Notes: generated from the sequence alone by a model not told the origin. 64,000 nucleotides of DNA from Coriolopsis trogii (GCA_020543525.1 JAHYIO010000033.1:1674001-1738000), one strand, 5' to 3'. Positions 1 through 12,700 are shown, counted from the first letter of the stretch. Made by a program: numbers and translations.

Positions 1-817
1 ACCTCATATTGATGTTCACAAAATGTAGTATTTAAGGAAGTTGAGCAGTAGTAGAAACTTCGGGATCGTCAGCATATCAATACATGTGTGATTCAAACGA
101 GAGACTTCCTCACCGAAATCGAAAGAGACAAGAGTGGAGAGGGGGACGCAGAAGATAAGAGGGAAGGGTGAGGAGTGCCGTTCTTCGCAATCTAGGAGAC
201 GTTAAATATGGTCGAGAGGCACGTCGGGCAATCAAACAGGCGTCTCACATTCCATAAGCCGCGAGCTCCATGATGGGCAGTAGCCCCGGGCCCATACCCA
301 TTTGCGATAGCATCCTGATGAGATAGAATCCAGCTGGCTCAGTTGATCGTCGCCATATGTTCGATACTGCACCGATGTCCGGAGAAGGAATAAGAGTAGT
401 CTGGCTTCAGTCGCCCCGGCGCACCTGGTATGTCAATAGGACGGACCATCGGGAAGGTACCCAAACGGCGCAAAGGGTAACAGTGCAACCATACTGTCGA
501 TAGCTGACGGAATGGGCGGCGCTGTCAAAGGCACAAGGTTGAAGTTAACGATGGACACTAGGTAGGGCCGGGGTTGAACTTACCAATCACTGCATAGCAC
601 ACTTTGCTGTGGATGCTTCCAAAGGGGGTAAGGAGGACCTAACCGATGGAAGACCAGTAGTTAGCAAAGACTACGGATTTCCCAGAAACGCCGGGTGATG
701 ACCGAGGGGCGTAGCCGCGGAAACCTTCGAACACTCACTTTGACAGGTCTTTGTCAGAATATCACCTCTAGAGCACTGTGATTCAGTACTTGTAATCCAG
801 GCTACGCACTAGTACTG
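1..817. other. Gene-free stretch
   Basis: I see no open frame with coding character, no RNA gene and no clear repeat here. Any gene crossing the left edge would have to end before about position 100, and I see no splice or stop pattern supporting one. Confidence 0.5.
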
Positions 818-1007
818 TGTCGGAACTTACCGAAACGCATCCAGATGAATAAGGCATCCAGATGGATATTTTTCGCATCTAAATGCCCTTCTCAGGCTAT
901 CCGGATGGGACTTTTTGGCCTCTAACCTCCCTCCAAGGCCCATCCGGAGGGTTTTGAAAATGATTTCCATCGGTATGCCTCCGAATGGAATAAGGGAAGT
1001 TCCGACA
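818..1007. repeat. Short inverted-repeat element (MITE-like), copy A
   Basis: The 190-bp segment begins TGTCGGAACTT and ends with its exact reverse complement AAGTTCCGACA, giving 11-bp perfect terminal inverted repeats. Inside, variants of the palindromic decamer CATCCGGATG recur about five times (around 839, 856, 900, 940 and 981), so the element could fold extensively. A diverged relative in the same orientation lies at about 25954-26157, which makes this a dispersed family. It encodes nothing. I could not find a convincing target-site duplication, so the outer limits may be off by a few bases and the superfamily is unknown. Confidence 0.6.
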
Positions 1008-2221
1008 TGGTCAACGTCGACGATTGGGAGTGTCGGTGAGAAGGCTGAGCGCTGAACAGTGACAGGCTGCCTTTGCTGGCGTCTATGTCATGTGGTCCCG
1101 GGACCTTGAGCGCGAGTGACGCTGAGGGGGTGTTTGTTCATCCACTTCTCTCGCGCATGAGCGGAACCGGGCAATCGGTTCAGAGTTTGGCCGAGACTTC
1201 ACTCCAACTTCAAGTTGAACCGCTCCCGTGTATGATATCTTCCTGGCAGTCACCCCGTCGCGTCGGACACGCATGCATAGGAAAGTTCAGACCGCTATTC
1301 CGGTGTGCATGCACACCTCGGGAGTCGGGCAAGGTATCAGCAAGTTGAGCATTGGTGCGTGCGGATTCACTTGACTGTAGCTCAGCGGATCTCATCCAAT
1401 TAGCGGTGATCACATGGATGTCTGTGCCAGTGGCACTCCACGCTGCAGAGCGCACACGCAGGGTGACGGATCGCTTGATCACTATTCGTGGCGTGCCTTT
1501 TTATATTCATGAGTTTCGCACAGTGCTACAGTGGTGCACAAGGTAGAAGGAAAGCATAGGACGTCACGGACAAATGAGAGGAACGAGGTCGGGCATTAGG
1601 CTATTAATAGGCTTCTACCAGACAACAACAACCGTTTCGCCCGGCCCCCAAACATGTACATGGGCGAGAGCTCCTGTGGGTCGGAAGCACCAGGTCTGCA
1701 TGGCATTGTCAGCCTTCTGTGAGATAGAAGTTGGTGTGTTCGGCACGACACCATTTGCCTCATATCATAGGTTCACGTGTGTCGAATAACAAAGCAGACG
1801 TTGGATGATAAATTGACTCGGAGCATAATGCAGGACGTTATGTCCAGGCAAGACAAAAAGGCACGTGTCAAATTTCGAGGAACGAGGTAGGTACTCCATG
1901 CACCCTATTCGCCCCTGTTGCCCTAACTACCCCGATTGTTCCAGTTGCCCCAGTTGCCACTCACGCATGCTCATGCAAGTGACGCGCCACCTTTTCCACT
2001 GAGTACAAATAGGTCGCACAGACACGGCTATAGTGTCAAGCTGCTCGCCCTCCCCTCAACGACAAACGCGTTTTGACCGCCACCTTTGCTCTCCCTGCCG
2101 TTCAACGTACTGTCAGCCACGGACTCTCGTAACGTTCTAGTGTACCTCGCTCGCTCTCACCTTCGCAACTGCTGTCTTGGCCTCAGTCGTTGTCATCAAG
2201 GTCTCCTCTTCATTGTACGAC
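1008..2221. other. Gene-free stretch before the 2222 gene
   Basis: Only short open frames without codon bias or recognisable motifs occur. The last 200 bp before 2222 are C/T-rich, as is usual for a fungal promoter or 5' leader, and presumably serve the gene starting at 2222. I saw no TATA box that I would defend. Confidence 0.4.
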
Positions 2222-3739
2222 ATGTGCATACACACCGCCCGGATGTCCATGGCTAGTACTCCACAGGATGCCGGTACCGAAATAATTGAACTCAGGCTTC
2301 AGTCGCGGAGGGCTGTTTTGCAACTCGCCGACTGGCTAGCAAACAGCCCCGCTGCTCGAGGTTTCGCGCCCCTCGTGCGCTCTATCGTGCTCGAGATTGG
2401 ATTTGGCCAGCCCGCATCTCCTAATCCCTTTAATATCCCTAGTAGTCACCTCGGGGATATACGTTCCGTCGGTCAGCACCCTATAATGGTACCCAATATT
2501 GAACTTGCCGCAACGCTACTTGGACGTGAGCACGACAATGATCTCGTGCTATATCTGATGACACTCCCGGAAAATGAATGGAGACCATCAACCTTCCAGT
2601 CGAACGAGCGGAATCCCCTTCACGATTTTCTCTATCAAGAACTGAAGCAGTCCCTGTTCTCTGATACAAAGGAGAGTACACCCGAGATTCTTCTGGGAGC
2701 CTTGCATGCATACTTGCAACTTGCTGCATGGCAGGGGACAGTAACTGGGGTCACGAATGATGCCGAACTGCAGACATCATTTATAAAGATCCTTGAGCAT
2801 CTCCCGCAGGTTGAGCGGCTGCACACTAGCGGAGAAATTTACGAAACCTGCATCTGCCTTCCCAAGAACAAACTGGAGAGGATTGGAACAAAGGATGAGG
2901 ATCATTCAGGAGGAACGAGCAAGGAGCCTGAGACACGCTCGAGTCCGGGGATTGAAGCTGCGGAACTTGGAGGAGACAGCAGCAACTTGCGTCTCCTGCC
3001 TAAGCTTGAGTCCCTTTCAATCACTAGGCCGCTGCGAGACATGCTCTTGCAAGGACAGACATATCCATGCAATCTCCGAGTGCTGTGTCTGCGTAATTAC
3101 GAATTTGAGCCGCTAGGCTCGTTGTACAACTTCTGCAACACACTCTCGAATCTACGCAATCTGGACGAGCTTACGCTCAGCTTGTTTTGGTCCGCAGGGT
3201 CAACGGGCACGTGCATCTTCAGCTTGGAGGTGGATCCCACAGACAGCATAAAGCCTCTCAGTTCAGTCAGGAAGCTCAGTCTGCATGACTGTGTCTTACC
3301 TGAGCATTGTCAAACGTACCTCCCCACCATCTTCCCGAGTTTGGAGGAGTACTGCGAGTTGGGAAGAGTCCTTTTCTACATCTCAGATATTACCGGCCAT
3401 GCCAAGAGCGGATGCTCAGCGGTGGAATCCGCCACACGGTATATGCGGCTCAGCCCTTTTGAACCTCATCTCCAAATGGACGAAGGGGGTGGGGCGGACG
3501 AGGATATTGTCATCCACAAGCAATGGCAGTACTCGTCCAAGCCAGGGGGCCGTAATCAACGCGACAATGTGACTCAAGAAGTCTGGTCATGGACAGAGTG
3601 GCGTAGCAACTTGAGGAGCCGGAATTGTCACTCTGCGTGGGGCATTGAAGAACCTACAACAGCGGAAAGTGAAACGGAGTACAGTGACATGGACGACCCT
3701 GACATGATGGACATTGGCTCAGATGTGAAGGAATGTTGA
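2222..3739 (+). CDS. Hypothetical leucine-rich (LRR-like) protein
   Basis: A single uninterrupted frame of 505 codons starts at the first in-frame ATG (2222); a slightly longer reading from 2177 would need a non-ATG start. From about residue 240 the protein has irregular leucine-rich segments (for example LPKLESLSIT, NLRVLCLRN, NLDELTLSL, SVRKLSLHDC), the pattern of the F-box/LRR-like proteins that are numerous in agaricomycetes. No F-box is visible at the N terminus, so either an upstream exon was missed or the protein lacks one. The last 40 residues are strongly acidic and Ser/Thr-rich (a stretch like SETEYSDMDDPDMM). It is isolated, with more than 1 kb free of genes on either side. Function unknown; that it is a real gene rests on frame length and protein-like composition. 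Confidence 0.6.
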   Translation: MCIHTARMSMASTPQDAGTEIIELRLQSRRAVLQLADWLANSPAARGFAPLVRSIVLEIGFGQPASPNPFNIPSSHLGDIRSVGQHPIMVPNIELAATLLGREHDNDLVLYLMTLPENEWRPSTFQSNERNPLHDFLYQELKQSLFSDTKESTPEILLGALHAYLQLAAWQGTVTGVTNDAELQTSFIKILEHLPQVERLHTSGEIYETCICLPKNKLERIGTKDEDHSGGTSKEPETRSSPGIEAAELGGDSSNLRLLPKLESLSITRPLRDMLLQGQTYPCNLRVLCLRNYEFEPLGSLYNFCNTLSNLRNLDELTLSLFWSAGSTGTCIFSLEVDPTDSIKPLSSVRKLSLHDCVLPEHCQTYLPTIFPSLEEYCELGRVLFYISDITGHAKSGCSAVESATRYMRLSPFEPHLQMDEGGGADEDIVIHKQWQYSSKPGGRNQRDNVTQEVWSWTEWRSNLRSRNCHSAWGIEEPTTAESETEYSDMDDPDMMDIGSDVKEC

Positions 3740-6284
3740 CAGTTGGGGTCATAGTCTAGCATCGACGGAGACTCATAAGTGGAGCGCATATATGGCCGGA
3801 ATTTGCATTGTCGTTGAATTGATAAGTTTGAACGATGCCTGTAGCAAATCAATACTGTGTGCACTCGTCAGGACGTAAAACCCGATCGGTCGTCAACTGC
3901 TGAACCTGCCTTAGTAGCAGATATACTGACTGGCTACTTATTCCGTTCACCTGCGCCGGACCATGGTTTGACACTCTTTCCAATAGTCCCTAACAAAACG
4001 CCACTTGGATGCCCCCATCACTGCGTGCGACGTCGCAGGGCTCATCCGGCGGCCGTACACAGCCGGATAGTCCTGTTGAAGTGGCCTGATCACGTCTGGA
4101 CAGCCACAGGCATGGCAGAGGCGCGATGCTGAGCGCACAAATGTGCGGCGTCAATGTTACTGCTGTGTAAGAAGATAAGATCAGCTAGAAGTACTCGCCG
4201 CAGTAGCGCAGGACGTATCTGACATTCTGACTGTTCGTCGTCATTGAGTATGAAGTGCCGTGCGCATGACAGCACTGCTTCTTCCAGTTGGTCCAGTCGG
4301 TGACTCGACGACGGTGAATCGCACCCTGATGTCCGGACCACAATGCTTGTACATATCTTGAAGCCCGTCCTTCTTCGGATCGGTTGAATGGCATGATCCT
4401 GATATGATGTTGAGCCTCGACGACTTCTCCCGTGCGAAGTGTATTGAATACCAGGGCGCGCTACACAATAGCGCTTCGCAACACACGTTCATGTCCAACA
4501 TCAGCTAAATGCATGCGCACCTACTCGTGACTCGGACTCGAGGCCATGTACTCGCGTAGACGGCCTGTGATAGGACGGGAGAGTATTTAGAACGTGCGGC
4601 GCCCGAAGCTGGTCAGCTCGCTCATTGGTGAGATTTCGCGGGGCTGGGGTGGTGATTCTGGAGCTTCGACCCATCAAGAAGGTTGAAAGGCTGCGGTGAT
4701 GTCCCGCGCATCCCCCCCCCACAGTGGCCGGGTGGAGGCCGGCTCCTTCACTGTGTTGTAGAGCAATGCGTGAATCTTGCACACACCCCTTCACGGACCG
4801 AGAGCTCACCGTAGGACTTCCATGGCACTGCCCCGCGGACACGCCGAGCGCGAGACCGCAATGCGCTTCAACGCTCGCACTCACACCACGATCTGGCCCC
4901 TCTATGCACCCTCCCTCCGACTTTGATGTGTATGGAGGGCGGAGTGCGCGACGGCAGTAGAGAACCGACAAGTCGACGATACGACCTGCTGGCCATGGGA
5001 AGGTCAGGAGGACATGGGCGCGGGAATGGGAACGGACATATCGCCGCCATCGAAATTGAGTGCGGTCCCGAGGATTCTACCTCTTCACGCGACACTATGC
5101 AGGGGCATGGAGTTTATCAACATATCTCGCGATCCAACCCCGAGTGCGACCGTCGAGATCGCCGTTTGCGATTAGAATGCCGGAGGACATCTACGCTCGC
5201 TGAACGGTGGGAGCAGCGCCCAACGTCTGATTGCGAACCCATGGGCGCCGCAGTCTGGGGAAACGGCGGGGCTCAGAACGGCGTACAAACAAAGTCCGCA
5301 TGCTTGCTTAGGCAAATCTACAAGTTGCTAGAGCCTCGCAAAGCGATGCTCCCCGACGTACGTCTAATCGTGATGGTACCGCGAATACGGGGTCGTACAA
5401 GCGCAGACTCGCGATGTGGATGTCGACAATTTTGAGCTGCGTGCGATTGCTTCCTGGTGAACGTTGAGAAGATCAAAAATATGCCGGACTCTCCATAGTT
5501 GAGAAGACACGCATTGTGCCGTGACGTACTTGCTAGACGAGACTGTGTGCTCGTCGTACATCGTACGATGAGACAACGACTCTGAGCAGTCAGGTACCGG
5601 ACCAGGTGTCGGCCTATGGATTATGGCATCGGGGTCGTCTGTCGCCATGCTTCCGGTGTGAGGACTATTCACCATAACCCCTGAGTTGTGCGATAAAGGT
5701 ATGCCACGGGTACGAGGGTCCATGGAAGCTGTTGATCATACATCCGTGGTAGTCGGAAGGTCGCGCTAGGCCCACCAGATCAGTCAGTCCTGCCTGCGAA
5801 ACAGAATGTGAGTGTACCTGAAGGGAAGTTCGGGTAGTTTGCGGCTCTTGAAGTGAGTTCATCATGGCACGCTCTAAGTAAGATCCCATATCCCCAATTT
5901 GAGCGAAGATTGGCCCTACGACTTCGAGGTCCTGTACGAAGGATGATACATATATCATAGCCACTCATATGAGGCTTTTACCCGGTGTAGGCTTCCGGTG
6001 ATTGTTCTGACCTAATTATCACAGTCTTCCTTACGGTCGGAAAATTTATCATGAGTGGAAACACTTGAGACATACCAACTGCGTAGATTTGAGGAGGAAC
6101 ATCTGGACTGCGGCACACTGCGACATTGATGTTGAGCTAATACTGATATCACTTCGCATTGAGGCGGTGAAATTGCATCGTTGAGGTCGACCGATGTAAT
6201 GTACCATGTAGTAGTAGCGATTGCGACGACGCGGATTGGATGAGGAGGAAGAGTGCACTGGCGAACCGCCGACTTGGCGCCATA
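3740..6284. other. Gene-free stretch
   Basis: Several frames of 80-170 codons are open, including one at 4923-5435, but their compositions are arginine-, cysteine- and serine-heavy and irregular, and no splice pattern links them. I regard them as chance. No RNA gene was seen. Confidence 0.4.
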
Positions 6285-7144
6285 TGGGGACGGGCAGCGC
6301 CCGCTAGCCGGCGTCCGTTTCGCACGGGTCCAAGCGCGCACAGATATCGCGACGAAAGCTGATAACTCTGCGCAGGTCATCTAACCGAGATTAGGCCACT
6401 CAGAGACCTCTCTCGAATCAAACTCCGAGGGCTAACCGATCAATTTGGATGGTCTGTGGCTGAGAGCTACATATCCGCATACGCTGAAAACAATGTCTCC
6501 GCATGTCGTATGCATAGTCAAATTGTCCGTAGGGATGGAGATTACATGCACATAAGGTCCCAGGCCTTCAATGGTATTCTATGAGAGGAATTTCCATGTA
6601 CACACACGAAACCAGCATTCGCCTACTTTGCAGCAATGTAGAGTGGGAAGCTGGACCATCCACATGTCTGAGATAGCTAGTAGAAGGACATGGAGTAAGG
6701 GATATTAGAAAATTATGCTCTCACATAAACTTCTACACTGACTATATGTCTGAGCCCAAGAATTCGATGCAAGATACATGCATGCAGAGCTCGAGTTATG
6801 GGCGCCTAAATAGGGGCATTCTGGTATACTCAATATCTCTACGCTGAAGGGTTCCTGTCTGAATCGGCTCAGGAATGTTGTAGAGTACATACATATGTAT
6901 CAAATAAACTCTTAGCATAGGAGATCAAGAGAGAACCGACACGGGGATCTGGTTTACAAGGTATGTACCATCGCTCGTCTCGCTTACAGTGGCGCAATAG
7001 CGTGCCGAAGAATGCCGTGTGCTCGAGATAACTCACAGCAGTGACAGACGCTGAAAAGATTATCTCTGCTGTAGCCGAGGTCAGCCGAGGTCATAGACGC
7101 CTGGACGCCGGCTAGCTCGGTAAAGCGGGCGCTGCCCGTCCCCA
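6285..7144. mobile_element. TIR DNA element with 7-bp target duplication, copy 1
   Basis: The 860-bp element starts with TGGGGACGGGCAGCGCCC and ends with the reverse complement of the same 18 bases. It is flanked on both sides by the exact 7-mer CGCCATA (6278-6284 and 7145-7151), the mark of a cut-and-paste insertion. Behind the terminal 19 bases both ends contain CTAGCCGGCGTCC, reached at the right end after an extra TTTACCGAG segment. A second element of the family lies at 56766-57760 in the opposite orientation. There is no transposase frame, so it is a non-autonomous copy. A 7-bp duplication with ends of this sequence does not let me assign a superfamily; hAT elements usually give 8 bp. 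Confidence 0.85.
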
Positions 7145-7151
7145 CGCCATA

Positions 7152-8855
7152 GTCGTCGCGGCGGTCGCGCAACTTTGTTGGTTCCCACGGAGCCCGGTTT
7201 GGCAAGATGTGATCATCTCCTGCGCATGTTGCCTCGAGGCTTGCTCTTCCTCGTAACTCTCATCCTCCGCTCCCTTGGTCTGAGTCTTCATCGTGAGCTT
7301 GTAACGGCTGCATTACGGAGGCTATCACTGCCTGACGAGCCTGCACGTGGAGACTCCTTACGCCTCGGTCTTGTTCGTACAACTTGAGAATTTGTGCCTC
7401 TCTATCGAATACGCAACGCCTTGCTCTCACACTCCAAAACGAAATACTGGCAAAATCAGCGTAAATCACAGGTCGAGAACCGGATGTATCGGTACTCTCT
7501 TTGGCCACTCTTCCTGCTCACGTAACTTGGAAACCTGACGTGCCGTTGTGTGCCATTACAATCAACGTTCACGCAGTTCCGTCCAATCGCCCACCCCATC
7601 ACATGGAATATGTCTACAGTCGTGGAGACGACCCTGGATGCATGCCATCGTAGAATCACGCTTTCAATGACTCCTCCCCCCTCCGGCACTTCCATCTCAT
7701 GCCGACGAGATGATTATCGTCAGGAACATCTGCAGGTCCGTCCATGTATTTTCGAATTTCAACTTCGCTTTCTCTTTCCCCGAGTGTTCTACGGTCTATA
7801 GCTGTCGCCGGGGCCCCAATCTTGGGCATCAATCTGGACCCACATGAGCTGTTGAGGTGCGACGCACGAACACGCTTGTCGCGAAGTGAGCTGGAATGCG
7901 GTCTGTCTAAGGTATCTTTTTTTGGGATAGACCATTTATGCTCACGGATTTTGTGTGAACTAGTGCTGCTTCCGTCGGATATGATTATCGCCAAGCACGC
8001 ACGGATTTTACCCACGGTGTCTATGTAGGGTTCTCCGTCTGAGACCGTTTGGGTACGAGAAGCAAATTGTCTGCCGGATATCTCCTCCCCCACATTGCCA
8101 TCACCTCGCGGGCCTGACTTCGCGGGTCCCGTCGCACACCGTTTGAATCGGGGCTGGGAACAGAAGACACATCTCTGACGTTCGGTCTGTGTTTCACGGT
8201 CACGTAACTGTAACTGATTGTGTTCGTTATCGCGATTCCATAACACTGAATGGTCGCGGAGCTGCGATCGCGTGGCCTTGAATTGGTCGACATCTCACGT
8301 AGGTAGCGCACAGCCAACAGTTTTGGGCGATGCAAATGTCTGTGTTCTCGACCACATGTCAAGACTACGAGCCGTATGTCGACAAATCCGGGATTTGCGA
8401 AAGAGAACGTGCTCTTGTTTGGCGGGTCCCTCGGTGAGGCGCAGTGCCGTAGGCAAGGGTCCAACCATAATCGCGACCCGGCACTTCGTGATCCTCACGC
8501 ATAGCGTAATGATACTGACAGTTCTATCATTGACGATCTGGGACTGTTGCTGGACATGTCACTCCGGGTCATCACGAGTTTCCACAGACTTCTTCCTTCC
8601 TTTGACTACACCAGTGTCAGGAAGGGGATCATGTTTGGACTATATAACGACTTGCAGTCTTTTTGCGTTGTTGGTTTAGTGATTTTGGCTGCACCCAACG
8701 CTGCGCCCTCCTTCATGACAAGGCTGTTCTGCGCAGGTACTCAGGCATACATAATGTGTGAGTGGCTCCCCGGCACTCCTACTACATACCCACCTCACAC
8801 CATTTTATCTCTTGCAGCTTCGGGTCCGCTCCTATCTACGTCGCAGCTTCGTACC
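7152..8855. other. Gene-free stretch and leader of the zinc-cluster gene
   Basis: Up to about 8600 there is no supported gene. The distal part, from the TATA-like motif at 8641, looks like the promoter and leader of the regulator that starts at 8856. A canonical intron (GTACTC at 8737 to TTGCAG ending 8817) fits within the 5' untranslated region. Confidence 0.4.
8641..8647 (+). promoter_or_regulatory. TATA-like box upstream of zinc-cluster regulator
   Basis: TATATAA lies about 215 bp before the ATG at 8856. With the probable 81-bp leader intron at 8737-8817 removed, the leader would be roughly 100 bases, a normal length. Confidence 0.35.
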
Positions 8856-9740
8856 ATGGACCCCACCTACCCATATAACTCTACTGATATGCCTAACCAT
8901 ACTCAAGAAGGGTCAAATCCCGATGACGTTCTGAACTGGATCGACACCCTCACATCCCAGTTCGACCCTGAGATATACTCTGATCGACCTCTACCCGGAC
9001 AATATTGGCAGTCGACACACGGCACAGCCGTTCAATATTCAGGCGGGACCATTCAATATCCAGGTGGGGCCGTTCAATACCCTACGTACGCGTCGCATCC
9101 GCAATACGTGCAATCGGGACAGTTCCCCCAATACACTCAGTACCCGTCATCCTCCCAGCACATGCAATACGTGCAGTACGCGTCGCCTCAACCAACTCAA
9201 CCACACGCATCTGCCGTGTATCCTCCCACGTTTCAGCAAGGCTCCTCGACGGGACAGCATCAGCGGTATGCGACCATTCCCCAGAGCTATTACGATCCTT
9301 ACAGTCGGACACACGAGGACGAGTACAGCTCCTCCGCGTCGTCTTCTCCTCCACCCACCGACCCTGGGAGTCCCTCGATACAACGGACGTCCTCGCGGTC
9401 ATCGCTAGTGAACCAGCCACCCACCGTCGACGGCCGACAGCGCAAACGCGTCTACGTAGCCTGCGATCGCTGGTACGCTTGATCCGCCACCATTCCTTCC
9501 GTCCGTATCTGACGGCCTGTCTCCGCTCCTACCTTCAGCCGCACGCGCAAGCTAGGGTGCAACGGCGCGCGCCCGACGTGCCTGAACTGTGACCAGGTCG
9601 GCCATACATGCACATACCCCGCCGAGCCCAAGCGACGAGGCCCCGACAGGGAGCCACGCACGCGCTCCGCTCGGGGGACCCGGCGGCCTAGGAAGACGAA
9701 GTCGAACCTCGCCTCCTCCGCGCAGTCTCGCTCACCTTAG
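8856..9740 (+). CDS. Zn2Cys6 binuclear-cluster transcription factor
   Basis: Two exons, 8856-9472 and 9539-9740, joined by a 66-bp GT-AG intron, give 272 residues. The intron splits the second cysteine codon of a complete fungal Zn2Cys6 cluster: Cys203, 206, 213, 220, 223 and 230 with spacing C-x2-C-x6-C-x6-C-x2-C-x6-C, followed by a basic tail rich in Arg and Lys, the usual linker and nuclear-localisation region. The N-terminal 200 residues are low-complexity, rich in Gln, Tyr, Pro and Ser, with a repeated AVQYPGG-like unit, and look like a disordered activation domain. The start is the ATG in a good context (TACCATGG). The cluster sits near the C terminus, whereas it is N-terminal in most family members, and no fungal-specific middle homology domain is present. 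Expected role: sequence-specific DNA binding in the nucleus; target genes unknown. Confidence 0.9.
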
Positions 9741-12700
9741 TGCGTGATGCGTGAGTTGGGTGGCTCTCTCAGTGCCGGTGGGGTGGGGTGGGTCTTCCAG
9801 GTGTGGAGGTAGTCCGGGGACTGCGCTCCCGGATCAGCGATGGCGCGAGTCCGCACAAGGTGCGCGTCGGATCTTTGATGTCCGCGTCGTTCGTAGCTCA
9901 TCCAACTCTCTTCTTCCTTCGTGCTGACAGGTTGTGCGCGTGTGCGTGTACGTGGTCGCGAGGGTGTTGACTGAGGGAAAGGGCTATGACAGGCCCCATC
10001 GCGCGGGACGCGCGTATGCATCTTCCTTTATACCATTTTTTTCTCGTTCAAGGCGTATGCATCCACGTCGTTCTAGAGGATCTCCATCTAAGTTATTGGG
10101 AACGCGCTAGGTTATTCGATCGGAAGATGACTCTCCGGGTTTTGTAGTCTCTGTTGGTACTCGTTCAATTGTATGCCGAAGTTCTAGTACGGCGTCGCCT
10201 TATAGCATCCGTTGCCTTTTCTGTATCCGTCTGGCGCGGGCGCGCGTGAGGGCATCAACGTTATTCACAATAGGACACTCGCTTGTTCGCTGGCATCGAT
10301 GATGCCATGGACGTGGTCCGCTCTGACTCGCTATCGGAATGTGTACACGGTACGTTGGCTCGGGGTGAATCATTCGTTCACCACCATCCACTGTCACGCC
10401 ACCGTCAAAGAGTTGCCTACCAGACCACAAATGGGATTTGGTCACCTACGCCTTAACCTCTCCGCCATAGCCAACCGCTCTGAGGCTCTTGAGATGAGTT
10501 CACATCACTATCGTGCGTGCTCGACGTCCTGACCACACCGCGGACGACAGCCCCTCCGTGGACGGCACAGAATTGCAAACCTCCGACCTTCTCGGAGCAG
10601 TGGTTTAACTCACGGCGTGATGGACTCTGAGAGCGGCGCGGAGTTGAATTTGATTGGCAAGCGCCCTCGCCCGCTGCGTTCCTGTTTGGGTAATGCCGCT
10701 TTTCGAGGCCACGGCCACAGGCCAATGCTTGGACACAGCAGTCGGTCGCCGAGAACACCGCGACGACTCACAAAGCTGCAAAGAGAAAGGCGCGTGAGAT
10801 TTCATGGCGCTGGAGGCATCTTGGACGTAGGCACGAAGCTCGGGTCAATTACCCGTGATGTCCCGGGTCCCCTCACGAAGTCCAGTGCCACTGGATACCT
10901 ACTGTATGTAGCACATGACCCGAACTTTCGTGCAGGATCGTTTCGTAGGGTGCGAGGGATACACTGCGCAATGTTGCTGGAAATGCTCACCGCGAGGGCT
11001 CCTGGACGTGCGAATCCCGACCTCCCAATCATTATGCTCTGTCCGACATCACCGGGCAGTCGTGTCGACGAAGTTCGTGACGGGTACTATCACGGCTATG
11101 AGTGGCACTCCCACCATCTCGACCTTCACGAGTCCTCATGGGGATATAAACTGACGGCAGCGTTTCTTCCTTCACACCCTCACAGTACGAGGAGCGTGGC
11201 AGCTCGCCGACTCGCTTCGGGCCTTCGGACCCTGGAAACAGATTGTGTCCGTCATGTCCCAGGATACAAACATAGACTCACCAGTGGTAGGACGACATGG
11301 TGCATAAAGCACGACGCCTGAATGTCTACCGATAGGACGGCACTGACCATAACATAGCCCATGACACTTGAACGTTCATGGGCAGGATCCGACACGGTAT
11401 CGCGAGGAACGTCGCAGTAGTCTTGTTTCCCTGTTCGATTCGGGCACCACATGTTGGGATCCTCAGCCTGAGCATGGGCATCGCCATCGCCTATTGAGAG
11501 AAGGCGAGGTGTGATACGATATGGGAGAGTACAGAACAGCCCCTGGGACGGATAGTCACCGTGATTGCCCTGGCCTGCGTTACGTTGAGTACTGTCCTCC
11601 CCTTGAGTATTCTCGGAACGACTTCGCAGGGTCGCGCGCCCGAGTTCTTGGAAGGAAGGCCTGTGTTTGGAGCATCGCGCCGGGAAGTCGAGCGAAGGTA
11701 TGTACGTCGCGACATACAGCGCTACAGGCGCCCACTTTGACTCGGAGGCATCGATGAGGGGAGACGACGGCTAGGAGGGCGATGCGAGCCACCGGGGCCT
11801 ATCGGGAATCCGCGAGTTCACTACAGGAGTTGCCGAACTTGACTTGTGAGAAGTCTTTGATTAGGAATTTGACAGGCTGTGTCGCACGTCAGGCCAATAT
11901 TACTCGACCCCATGGTCGCCGTGTCCGCCCCGCATCGCATCCCGCGAGGGGTCATGAGTGGAGACTGATGCTCGCAGGGTTTCTCTGGAAGTTGGAAGGT
12001 CAAAGGACGTGCGTGATATACGAATGCATCGGATTCATCACCGTAGCATCAGCATCTAGGTTTCAAAGAACTCGACGACGATGTCCCCATGCAACAATGG
12101 GAAGCACTTACAATTTAGCCGATTCGCGTCTTGAATAAGCCACTCGCTCCGTATAGGCAAGTACCGGTACATCTTGAGTGTACAGGCCAACGTGCTTTCT
12201 AACCTCACTTCGGGCTCGAAGGCTGTGTGCCTGCGGAAACCAAACTACCGACGAGTGTTGATGGCAGACTAGAAGCCGAGAGCCAGAAGCGTCTGGCCAT
12301 GGGGACAAGTCACGATCCAGAGGAAGGGCGACCGACATCCAGCCTGTCCATAGAGGAGATGGTGGAGCCGCTGGTTGGTGACGCAGTTGCGGCTGTGTGC
12401 TGCTGCGTCAGTACATCGATAGCTTCGAGCTGCGGATCGGTCCATGGATCGATGTGGTTCAAAGTTAACGTTCCACGTCCTCTGCACGCCGGCCGGGTCT
12501 TGGGGTACTGTACAGAACGTTCTGGGGGAGAGGGCGAAGTGTGGTCCGCAGGCGAAGAGACGGAACATGGGTGCATATGCGTAGCGAAGCTTGACGCTGC
12601 GGAGAATCGCCACAAGCCGCGAGTGTCTGGTACTTATGAACAAATGACTGAACTAGCACTCGGTCAGAGAAGCATAGGTGATGAACTGAGGCAAGGAAGA

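Noticed and set aside
4923..5435. 170-codon open frame on the plus strand
   Set aside because: Arg- and Cys-rich irregular product with no motif or splice partners; treated as chance.
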